From contig NZ_LIVV01000006.1 in assembly GCF_001905825.1 (NCBI RefSeq), positions 310,001 through 374,000 on the forward strand: a stretch of DNA of 64,000 bases, read 5' to 3'. Shown one piece after another: positions 51,463 through 59,143 of the stretch. Within the stretch, counting starts at the first letter, position 1; each line of letters opens with the position of its first letter. Made by a program: the position numbers and the translations under genes. This DNA is from Streptomyces sp. CB02009. Its GTDB lineage: Bacteria > Actinomycetota > Actinomycetes > Streptomycetales > Streptomycetaceae. Below the pieces are notes generated by a model. The model saw nothing but the letters and a program-made list of their open reading frames with translations. It searched no databases and was not told the DNA's origin.

Positions 51463-51557
51463 CCCGCCCGCCCCCACCCGAAACCCCTGTCCGCGACCAC
51501 CGGCGAGTGAGCCGTGCCTCTTCGGCGAACCGCGCCCCGGAAACAAGAGGAGCCCCC

Positions 51558-52667
51558 GTGCTGCTGGGCGACCCGCGCCACCGCACCCAGGACATCTGCG
51601 CCGCCGACCCGCTCGGCGCCGACGGCCTGCTCGCCGCCGTCCCCGCGATGAACGCCGACGCCGACGTCGCCGCGCTCACCGTCGCGCTGCGCGCCCTCGT
51701 GCCGGACATCGACCGCGCCGCCCACTGGAGCGTCGGCCACGCGCTCGCCGCCATGCGGGACCTCGGCATCCTGCTCGGCTCGCTGAAACGCCACGGCGTG
51801 CAGCCCCTCAGCGCCGTGCCCGAGGCGCTGCCCGTCCTCGAACTCCTCGGCCGCCGCACCGACATGGTGCCGAGGGACACCGTCCACCACTACACGACCT
51901 GGAACCCGCCGGGCCCCCGCCGCCGCTCCTACACCGGCCACCCGACGGAGGCCCGGCTCCAGGACGCGGTACGGATGGTCTTCCCCGGCCTCGTCGCCGC
52001 GGTCGACGACTGCGCCCGCGTCGCCCGCCTCGAACCGTACGACCCGGGCTTCGCCACCGCCCTCGACCGGGTGGCCCGCCATGTGCGGGCGATGGTCGAC
52101 TCCATCGACCTCACCGTGGCCCAGGTCTCCCCCGAGTACTTCGCGGCCACCCTGCGCCCCTACTTCGAGGAGGTCGAGGTCGACGGCCGGGACTACCTCG
52201 GCCCGGCCGCCGCGCAGGTGCCGCTCTGGCTGGTCGACCTGACGCTGTGGCAGTGCGACCGCTCCGACCCCGGCTACGAGGCCTTCCTCGCCGAGTCCGT
52301 GCCGTACGCGCTGCCGGCCTGGCGCGCCTTCCACACCCGGCACCGGGGCGGGGTCTCGGCGGTGAGCAAGCTGTCGGCCGCCGTCAGCTGGGAGGGCGCG
52401 GACCGGCTGCCGCCCTCGCTGACCGCGTCGGCGGAGGCGCTCGGCCGGGTGCTCCGCCTCCTGAAGACCTTCCGCGCCCGGCACATCGGCATCGCCCGCA
52501 AGGCGTACAGCGAGGAGACCCGGCTGTACGAGGAGGGCAGCGGCGGGGCCCCGGTCGCGCTGCTGCGCTCGATCCTGGATCTGACCAGGCAGAACGAGAC
52601 CATGGTGCGCCGCGCGACCGTGCGGCGCCGTCCCGCAGGGGCCCCCGTCGGGCCGTCGGCCGCGTAG
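51558..52667 (+). CDS. PrnB-like heme enzyme (monodechloroaminopyrrolnitrin synthase family)
   Basis: A 369-residue homologue of PrnB, which rearranges 7-chlorotryptophan to an aminophenylpyrrole in pyrrolnitrin biosynthesis and shares the fold of tryptophan and indoleamine 2,3-dioxygenases. Matches to PrnB (about 361 residues, recalled) run over the whole length: DPLGADGLLAAVPAMNADADV (residues 17-37), AMRDLGILLGSLKRHG (65-80), TTWNPPGPRRRSYTGHP (113-129), SPEYFAATLRPYFEE, DYLGPAAAQVPL and FRARHIGIARKAY (305-317), where His309 aligns with the proximal heme ligand. GSGGAP follows (327-332). GTG 51558 follows AAGAGGAG. No tryptophan halogenase is nearby, so the substrate may be tryptophan itself or another modified indole. 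Family membership is firm; the reaction is not. Confidence 0.88.
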   Translation: MLLGDPRHRTQDICAADPLGADGLLAAVPAMNADADVAALTVALRALVPDIDRAAHWSVGHALAAMRDLGILLGSLKRHGVQPLSAVPEALPVLELLGRRTDMVPRDTVHHYTTWNPPGPRRRSYTGHPTEARLQDAVRMVFPGLVAAVDDCARVARLEPYDPGFATALDRVARHVRAMVDSIDLTVAQVSPEYFAATLRPYFEEVEVDGRDYLGPAAAQVPLWLVDLTLWQCDRSDPGYEAFLAESVPYALPAWRAFHTRHRGGVSAVSKLSAAVSWEGADRLPPSLTASAEALGRVLRLLKTFRARHIGIARKAYSEETRLYEEGSGGAPVALLRSILDLTRQNETMVRRATVRRRPAGAPVGPSAA

Positions 52668-52689
52668 CGGCGCCGAAGGAGCAGTCGTC

Positions 52690-54069
52690 ATGTCCCCCCA
52701 CACCCCCTCCGCGTTCCTCCCGGTCCACCGCCGCCGTCCGGCGCCGGACTACGGGGCGAGCCCGCACATCGTGATCGCCGGCGGCGGTGTCGCCGGCCTC
52801 ACCGCCGCCCTCGCCCTGGACGCCGCCGGCTTCGAGCGGGTGACGGTCGTGGAGACGGCGCCCGCGATCCGGCCGGTCGGCGCCGGGCTCAACCTGATGC
52901 CGAACGCCGTCCGCGAACTGGACGCGCTCGGCTTGCTCGACGCCCTGGAGGCGGGCGCCCTGCGCACCCGCGAACTGCGCTACTACCACCGCTCCGGCGG
53001 GCTGATATCCCGGGAGCCGCGCGGTCTCGGCGCGGGCTACCTCTGGCCGCAGCTCTCCGTCCACCGAGGGCACCTCCAGCAGGTCCTCGCCGGCGCGGTA
53101 CGGGCCAGGCTCGGCCCCGCCGCCCTGGTCACCGGGGTCCGGGTGAGCGGCGTGGAGCCGACCCCGGACGGGCGGCCCAGGCTGCGGCTCGAACACCGGG
53201 CCGGCGCCGTGCACGGCCGCGCCTCCCTCGAACCGGACGTGCTCGTCGGGGCGGACGGCATCCGCTCGACGGTCCGGGCGGCGCTGCACCCCGGGGAGGG
53301 CGGGCCGCCGTGGAACGGGATGCTCGTGTGGCGGGGGGTGTCCCGGATGCCGGCGAGGGCGGTGGGCTCGTTCATGCTCATCGCCGGCGACGACCGGCAG
53401 AAGGCCGTCGTCTACCCGATGGGCCGGCCCACCGGGCCCGACCGGGAGGTCCTGGTGAACTGGGCACTCGCCCGCCCCGCCGAGCGCACCTGCGGGGCCG
53501 GGACGGCCGCCGGGGAGGAGCGCCTCCTCGGCGACTGGAACCGGCCCGTACCCGTCGAGACGTTCCTCCCGTACTACGAGGGCTGGGAGTTCGACGGCGT
53601 CAGCGTCCCCGACGTCCTGCGCGCCGCCGACTCCGCCTACGAGTACCCGATGGTCGACCGCGAGCCGCTCGACCGGTGGACCCACGGCCGCACCACCCTC
53701 ATCGGCGACGCCGCCCACGCCATGTACCCGATCGGCTCCAACGGGGCCAGCCAGTCGATCGTCGACGCGCGCGCCCTCGCCCACGCCCTCGCCCGGCACG
53801 CCGACCCCGAGGACGGCCTCGCCGCCTACGAGCGGGACCGCCGACCCGTCACCACCGCGCTCCAGCGGGCCAACCGCGACCGGGGCCCCGAGGTCGTCAT
53901 CGACCTCGCCCACGCCCGCGCCCCGCACGGCTTCACCGACATCCACGAGGTCATCCCCGCCGAGGAACTCGCCGCCATCGCCGGCCGGTACGCCGCCACC
54001 GGCGCCTTCGACCCGGCGACCGTCAACCAGGGCTCCCCGTACGACGTCCCCCTCCCGGCCGTCCGCTGA
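52690..54069 (+). CDS. PhzS-like FAD-dependent aromatic hydroxylase
   Basis: A 459-residue group A flavoprotein monooxygenase. It has GGGVAG (31-36) in the FAD-binding strand-turn-helix, VLVGADGIRS around Asp189, and TTLIGDAAHAMYPIGSNGASQSIVDA (336-360) with the GD motif at 339-340. Segments such as AIRPVGAGLNLMPNAVRELDALGLL, LWPQLSVHRGHLQQVLAGAVRARLG and EYPMVDREPLDRW resemble PhzS, the phenazine hydroxylase, more than simple salicylate hydroxylases. It would use NAD(P)H and O2 to hydroxylate, sometimes with decarboxylation, an aromatic ring. ATG 52690 lies 22 bases after the PrnB-like gene behind GAAGGAG. It is the last gene of the accessory operon. I infer a tailoring step on the product of the PrnB-like enzyme. 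Confidence 0.9.
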   Translation: MSPHTPSAFLPVHRRRPAPDYGASPHIVIAGGGVAGLTAALALDAAGFERVTVVETAPAIRPVGAGLNLMPNAVRELDALGLLDALEAGALRTRELRYYHRSGGLISREPRGLGAGYLWPQLSVHRGHLQQVLAGAVRARLGPAALVTGVRVSGVEPTPDGRPRLRLEHRAGAVHGRASLEPDVLVGADGIRSTVRAALHPGEGGPPWNGMLVWRGVSRMPARAVGSFMLIAGDDRQKAVVYPMGRPTGPDREVLVNWALARPAERTCGAGTAAGEERLLGDWNRPVPVETFLPYYEGWEFDGVSVPDVLRAADSAYEYPMVDREPLDRWTHGRTTLIGDAAHAMYPIGSNGASQSIVDARALAHALARHADPEDGLAAYERDRRPVTTALQRANRDRGPEVVIDLAHARAPHGFTDIHEVIPAEELAAIAGRYAATGAFDPATVNQGSPYDVPLPAVR

Positions 54070-54199
54070 CACGCGCCCCCACCGCTCCCCGTGCGCCGTC
54101 GCGCGGCGGCACGGGTGTGCCCTAAGGTCTGGGCGGAACGACGGACGCACAGCGTGGTGCGTCCACTCCGCTCCGTACTCGCCTGCGAAGGTGGAACGC

Positions 54200-56767
54200 G
54201 TGAAGGCAATCCGTCGATTCACCGTGCGTCCCGTCCTCCCCGACACCCTTCGACCCCTCGCCGACCTCGCGCACAACCTGCGCTGGTCCTGGCACGAACC
54301 CACCCGCGCCCTCTTCGAGTCCCTCGCCCCCGAGGGGTCCTCCGACGGCACCGACCCCGTCCGGATCCTCGGCGCACTCGAAGCCCCCCGGCTCGCCGAG
54401 CTCGCCGCCGACCAGGACTTCCTGGCCCGGCTCCGGGCCGCCGCCGAGGACCTCGACACCTATCTGCACGCCCCCCGCTGGTACCAGCGGGCCGCCGAGC
54501 GCACCGCCGACGCGCCCGCCGCCGTCGCCTACTTCTCGCCCGAGTTCGGCGTCACCGCCGCCCTGCCCCAGTACTCCGGCGGCCTCGGCATCCTGGCCGG
54601 CGACCACCTCAAGTCCGCCAGCGACCTCGGCGTCCCGCTCATCGGCGTCGGCCTGCTCTACCGGCACGGCTACTTCCGCCAGTCCCTCGGCCGGGACGGC
54701 TGGCAGCAGGAGCAGTACCCCGTCCTCGACCCCGGCGAGCTGCCGGTCACCCTGCTCCGCGAGGCCGACGGCGCCCCCGCCCGGATCACCCTCGCGCTGC
54801 CCGGCGGGCGCAGCCTGCACGCCCACCTCTGGATCGCGCGGGTCGGCCGCGTCCCGCTGCTCATGCTCGACTCCGACGTCGAGGAGAACGCCCCCGGCGA
54901 ACGGAGCGTCACCGACCGGCTGTACGGCGGCGGCAGCGAGCACCGGCTCCTCCAGGAGATGCTCCTCGGCATCGGCGGCGTCCGCGCCGTCCGCACGTAC
55001 ACCCGGCTCACCGGCACCCCCGCACCCGAGGTCTTCCACACCAACGAGGGCCACGCCGGCTTCCTCGGCCTCGAACGCATCCGCGAACTCCAGGGAGAGG
55101 GGCTCGACTTCGACAGCGCCCTGGAGACCGTCCGCGCCGGGACCGTGTTCACCACCCACACCCCCGTCCCGGCCGGCATCGACCGCTTCGACCGCAGCCT
55201 GGTCGCCCGCCACCTCGGCGACGACGGCGAACTCCCCGGCGTCGACACCGGGAAGGTCCTCGCGCTCGGCGACGAGACCCCGCTGGGCGGCGAGCCCGGC
55301 GTCTTCAACATGGCGGCCATGGGCCTGCGCCTCGCCCAGCGCGCCAACGGCGTCTCCACCCTCCACGGGGCCGTCAGCCGGGCCATGTTCGCCGGGCTCT
55401 GGCCGGGCTTCGACGCCGAAGAGGTGCCCATCACCTCCATCACCAACGGCGTCCACGCCCCCACCTGGGTCGCCCCCGAGGTCGGCCGGCTCGGCCCCGA
55501 TCCCGCCGACCGCGAGCTGTGGGAACTCCGCCGCACCCTCCGCGAACGGCTCGTGACCGACGTACGGGAGCGGCTGCGGGCCTCCTGGCGGCAGCGCGGG
55601 GCGGCAGCCGCCGAACTCGGCTGGACCGACTCCGTCCTCGACCCCGACGTCCTCACCATCGGCTTCGCCCGCCGGGTCCCCTCGTACAAGCGGCTCACCC
55701 TCATGCTCCGCGACAAGGACCGGCTGCGGGCGCTGCTGCTGCACCCCGAGCGGCCGGTGCAGCTCGTCGTCGCGGGCAAGGCCCACCCCGCCGACGACGG
55801 CGGGAAGCGGCTCGTGCAGGAACTCGTCCGGTTCGCCGACGACCCCCGGGTCCGGCACCGGATCGTCTTCCTGCCCGACTACGGCATGGCGATGGCCCGC
55901 GGCCTCTACCCTGGCTGCGACGTCTGGCTCAACAACCCGCTCCGCCCGCTGGAGGCCTGCGGCACCAGCGGCATGAAGGCCGCGCTCAACGGCTGCCTCA
56001 ACCTCTCCGTCCTCGACGGCTGGTGGGACGAGTGGTTCGAGCCGGACTTCGGCTGGGCCATCCCCACCGCCGACGGGGCCGCCGCCGCGGACGAGGACCG
56101 CCGCGACGACCTGGAGGCCGCCGCCCTCTACGAGCTGATCGAACGCCGCGTCGCCCCCCGCTTCTACGACCGGGGACCCGACGGCGTCCCGGCCGGCTGG
56201 ACGGCGATGGTCCGCCGCACCCTCACCGACCTCGGCCCGAAGGTGCTCGCCGACCGCATGGTCCGCGAGTACGTCGAGCGGCTGTACGTCCCCGCCGCGG
56301 CCGCCCGCCGGGCGCTCACCCCGGACCGGTCGCGGGACCTCGCCGTCTGGAAGGCCCGGGTCCGGGAGGCCTGGCCCAAGGTGACCGTCGACCACGTCGA
56401 GGTCGGCGACGGCCTCGCGGACGACCTCGCCGACGCCGAGCTCGGCGCGACACCGGTCGTCCGGGTCCGGGTCGCCCTCGGCTCCCTCACGCCCGACGAC
56501 GTCGAGGTGCAGGCCGTCACCGGCCGGGTCGACGCCGCCGACACCCTCGCCGACACCCGTGCCGTCCCGCTGAAGCCGGCGGGCGGCCCGGACCTGGAGG
56601 GCCGGCAGCCGTACGCGGGCACCCTGGCCCTCGACCGCACCGGCTCCTTCGGCTGCACGGTCCGCGTCCGCCCCTCCCATCCGCTGCTCGCCCACCCGGC
56701 GGAACTGGGCCTGGTGGCGCTGCCGGAGGAGACGACGGGGGAGGGGGCGGGCGTGCTCCTGCGCTAG
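54200..56767 (+). CDS. glgP: Alpha-glucan phosphorylase
   Basis: Releases glucose 1-phosphate from alpha-1,4-glucan. The 855-residue GT35 protein has KAIRRFTVRPVLPDTLRPLADLAHNLRWSWH at the start, VAYFSPEFGVTAALPQYSGGLGILAGDHLKSASDLG, HTNEGHAGFLGLERIRE, FTTHTPVPAGIDRF, GFARRVPSYKRLTLML and EACGTSGMKAALNGCLN with the PLP lysine. This is the actinobacterial/archaeal long type with an N-terminal DUF3417-like region. I prefer GTG 54200 (MKAIRRF) over 54191 because GAAGGTGGA then serves as ribosome site. It probably degrades the GlgE-made glucan or supplies GlgE acceptors. It is divergent in orientation from glgE but separated from it by the accessory block. Confidence 0.95.
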   Translation: MKAIRRFTVRPVLPDTLRPLADLAHNLRWSWHEPTRALFESLAPEGSSDGTDPVRILGALEAPRLAELAADQDFLARLRAAAEDLDTYLHAPRWYQRAAERTADAPAAVAYFSPEFGVTAALPQYSGGLGILAGDHLKSASDLGVPLIGVGLLYRHGYFRQSLGRDGWQQEQYPVLDPGELPVTLLREADGAPARITLALPGGRSLHAHLWIARVGRVPLLMLDSDVEENAPGERSVTDRLYGGGSEHRLLQEMLLGIGGVRAVRTYTRLTGTPAPEVFHTNEGHAGFLGLERIRELQGEGLDFDSALETVRAGTVFTTHTPVPAGIDRFDRSLVARHLGDDGELPGVDTGKVLALGDETPLGGEPGVFNMAAMGLRLAQRANGVSTLHGAVSRAMFAGLWPGFDAEEVPITSITNGVHAPTWVAPEVGRLGPDPADRELWELRRTLRERLVTDVRERLRASWRQRGAAAAELGWTDSVLDPDVLTIGFARRVPSYKRLTLMLRDKDRLRALLLHPERPVQLVVAGKAHPADDGGKRLVQELVRFADDPRVRHRIVFLPDYGMAMARGLYPGCDVWLNNPLRPLEACGTSGMKAALNGCLNLSVLDGWWDEWFEPDFGWAIPTADGAAAADEDRRDDLEAAALYELIERRVAPRFYDRGPDGVPAGWTAMVRRTLTDLGPKVLADRMVREYVERLYVPAAAARRALTPDRSRDLAVWKARVREAWPKVTVDHVEVGDGLADDLADAELGATPVVRVRVALGSLTPDDVEVQAVTGRVDAADTLADTRAVPLKPAGGPDLEGRQPYAGTLALDRTGSFGCTVRVRPSHPLLAHPAELGLVALPEETTGEGAGVLLR

Positions 56768-56820
56768 CGGCGCGGCCCGGCCCCGGCCCTCGTCCCGGGG
56801 AACGCGGAACCGGTCCCCGT

Positions 56821-58368
56821 CTAGGGCACCTCGGCCTTGTCGGCGAGGTGCCCCGCGACGAAGCACAGCCGGTACACCGGCACGGCGGCCAGCATCGTCG
56901 AGCGGTAGTACCGGCACTCGTCCATCCCCGGCGGCTCCGGCGGGGCCACCTGCGGCGCGGCGTCCAGCGGATGCTCGGGCCAGTCGTCGATGGTCTCGTC
57001 GAGCTGCACGGGCGTCTGACCGATCCGGATCCTCGCGTAGTCGTCCGGCTCCAGGTACGACTGGGCCTGCGTCCACGCGGCGACCCCCAGCATCAGCGCG
57101 CCGAGCGCCGCGAGGAGCGCGAGCGGGATCCAGATGGCCCGCGCCAGGCCCTTGCGGACCTCGCGGCGCGCCAGGTCCAGTTCCCTGGCCGAGGTGGGGG
57201 CGGCCGGCAGCGGCGCGGGGGCCTTGCGGGGCAGCACGGCGGTCAGGGCGAAGCCGCCGTCCTCGGTGGCGCGGTGGCCGAGGGTCCCGCCGGCGAGGCG
57301 GACGCGCTCGCCGAGACCGACGAGACCGGTGCCGCCGGAGCCGGAACCGGGGGAGGGCCCGCCGACGCCGGGACCGCTGACCACCTCGACCCGTACCGTC
57401 GCGGCCTCCTCGCCCTCCGGGACGACGGCGATCGAGACCGCCGCGCCGGGCGCGTGCTTGGCCGCGTTGGTGAGGCCCTCCTGCACGACCCGGTGCAGGG
57501 CGAGCCCCGACATCCCCGGCAGCGTGGGCACCGGTGTCGCGGCGAGGGTGACCGTGAGCCCCGACGCGCGGGCGCGGGCCGCCAGTTCCTCGACCGTCTC
57601 ACCGGCCGGACTCGTCGGAGCCGCGTCGTCCTCCTCGCGCAGGACGCCGATGATGTCCCGCAGCCGGGCCGTCGCGTCCGCCGCCGCGCGACGCAGCTCG
57701 CCCACCGCGCGCTGCTGGTCGGGGCCGAGGGCCGGGGAGACCTCCAGGGCGCCCGCGCGGATCGCGATCAGGGCCAGGTCGTGGCCGAGCGAGTCGTGCA
57801 TGTCGCCGGCGATCCGGGACCGCTCCCGCAGCCGCTCCCGGTCGGCGACCGCCGCCTGCTCGCGCTCCATCCGGTCCGCCAGCTGCCAGCCGCTTTGCAC
57901 GAGGCGGTCGTACTGGCGCACGTACCGGCCGATCAGCCAGGGCGCGACGACGGCGAGGGCGAGCGCGAGCAGCAGCGTGAACCACTGGCCGAGCGAGGTA
58001 CGGGTGACCCAGGTGAGGACCAGCCCGGTGGCCGCGACCGCGCCGAACAGCCAGAGCGCCGCCCGGGTGTGCTCCTGGCGCCGCCCGGCGAGGTATCCGA
58101 AGGCGACCAGGGCCAGGCTGTACGAGGGGGTGAACAGCTCCAGGCTGGCCGGCAGGCTCGCCGCGACCGTCGCCGCCAGCGACACCAGCGGCCACCTCCG
58201 GCTGACCGCGACGCAGCCCGCGAGGACCACCACGCCGACGGCGACCCGGGTCCAGCTGCCGCCGTCGTTCGGGTCCGACTTCAGCAGGACGGGCACGCAG
58301 AGCAGCAGCCAGAGGAGGAGGTCGAAGAGGCGCTCGCGGACCGGTTCGCGGACCGCCTCACGCATCAC
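56821..58368 (-). CDS. NarL-family sensor histidine kinase with C-terminal membrane helix and outer domain
   Basis: A 515-residue kinase. About four or five N-terminal helices occupy residues 12-150. The HisKA_3 domain contains SRIAGDMHDSLGHDLALIAIRAG with phospho-His191, followed by a HATPase with HRVVQEGLTNAAKHAPGA and GTGLVGLGERVRLAGG. The protein does not end there: a further hydrophobic segment at about 412-434 (AIWIPLALLAALGALMLGVAAW) and an outside tail of about 79 residues follow. In that tail YARIRIGQTPVQLDETID, ECRYYRS and YRLCFVAGHLADKAEV resemble a BamE/SmpA-OmlA-like module with two cysteines. The start GTG 58368 (or ATG 58365) overlaps the response-regulator stop. The signal is unknown. 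Confidence 0.88.
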   Translation of the reverse strand: MMREAVREPVRERLFDLLLWLLLCVPVLLKSDPNDGGSWTRVAVGVVVLAGCVAVSRRWPLVSLAATVAASLPASLELFTPSYSLALVAFGYLAGRRQEHTRAALWLFGAVAATGLVLTWVTRTSLGQWFTLLLALALAVVAPWLIGRYVRQYDRLVQSGWQLADRMEREQAAVADRERLRERSRIAGDMHDSLGHDLALIAIRAGALEVSPALGPDQQRAVGELRRAAADATARLRDIIGVLREEDDAAPTSPAGETVEELAARARASGLTVTLAATPVPTLPGMSGLALHRVVQEGLTNAAKHAPGAAVSIAVVPEGEEAATVRVEVVSGPGVGGPSPGSGSGGTGLVGLGERVRLAGGTLGHRATEDGGFALTAVLPRKAPAPLPAAPTSARELDLARREVRKGLARAIWIPLALLAALGALMLGVAAWTQAQSYLEPDDYARIRIGQTPVQLDETIDDWPEHPLDAAPQVAPPEPPGMDECRYYRSTMLAAVPVYRLCFVAGHLADKAEVP

Positions 58369-59017
58369 CGGTCACCAGGCCCGCCTCGTACGCGAGGACC
58401 GCGAGCTGGACCCGGTTGCGCAGCCCGAGCCGGCCGAGGACGGCGCTCACGTGCGCCTTGACGGTGCCCTCGACGACGTACATGCGGTCCGCGATCTCCT
58501 GGTTGGAGAGTCCGGCGCCGAGCAGGGCGACGACCTCCCGCTCCCGGCCGGTGAGCCGGTCGAGGCGGGCGCGCGCCGCGGCCGCGCGGGTGAGGCGCTC
58601 GCCGCCGAGGGTGTCGATGACCCGGCGGGCGACGGTGGGGGAGAGCGCGGCGCCGCCGCCGGCGACGGCCCTGACCCCGGCGATCAGTTCGCGCGGGTCC
58701 CCGGACTTGAGCAGGAAGCCGCTGACGCCGCTCCCGAGGGCGCGGGCGATGTACGCGTCCTCGGAGAAGGTGGTGAGCATGACGACGGCCGCGCCCGGGA
58801 CGGCTCCGCGCAGCTCCTCGGCCGCGCCGAGTCCGTCGAGCCGGGGCATCCGGATGTCGAGGAGGACGACGTCGGGGCGGTGCTCGCGGGCGAGCTCGAC
58901 GGCCTCGTGGCCGTCGCCGGCCTCGGCGACCACCTCGATCCCGGGATCGGTGGCGAGGATGGCCCGCACCCCGGCCCTGATCATCGTCTCGTCGTCGGCC
59001 AGCAGCACCTTGATCAT
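58358..59017 (-). CDS. NarL/FixJ-type response regulator
   Basis: A 219-residue response regulator. The receiver domain MIKVLLADDETMIRAGVRAILATDPGIEVVAEAGDGHEAVELAREHRPDVVLLDIRMPRLDG has phospho-acceptor Asp54, MLTTFSEDAY and LLKSGDPRELI. The LuxR-type HTH is at about residues 150-210 (LTGREREVVALLGAGLSNQEIADRMYVVEGTVKAHVSAVLGRLGLRNRVQLA). ATG 59017 is taken; the open frame continues upstream without start signals and across a terminator. It is the first gene of the pair and overlaps the kinase gene by 8-11 bases. The metalloprotease gene just upstream on the same strand ends in a terminator, so the system has its own promoter between 59018 and 59060. Confidence 0.94.
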   Translation of the reverse strand: MIKVLLADDETMIRAGVRAILATDPGIEVVAEAGDGHEAVELAREHRPDVVLLDIRMPRLDGLGAAEELRGAVPGAAVVMLTTFSEDAYIARALGSGVSGFLLKSGDPRELIAGVRAVAGGGAALSPTVARRVIDTLGGERLTRAAAARARLDRLTGREREVVALLGAGLSNQEIADRMYVVEGTVKAHVSAVLGRLGLRNRVQLAVLAYEAGLVTGDA

Positions 59018-59060
59018 GGGTCCCAGGGTACGGAGGGCCCTCGCGGGCGCCGGGACGCAC

Positions 59061-59094
59061 GGACGCCCGGAGGGAAGGATCCCTCCGGGCGTCC
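59061..59094 (-). terminator. Terminator of the M4 metalloprotease gene
   Basis: A perfect 15-bp stem (GGACGCCCGGAGGGA with its complement) and a four-base loop, 49 bases beyond the protease stop at 59144. It lies just upstream of the response-regulator start. Confidence 0.85.
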
Positions 59095-59143
59095 GGCACT
59101 TGTGACTCGGGTTCACTCACTCACGCGTCTGCCCTCGCGGGGC

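Noticed and set aside
54122-57076. A 984-codon minus-strand frame over glgP
   Set aside because: glgP has its full catalytic signature on the plus strand; the antisense translation has no recognisable domain.
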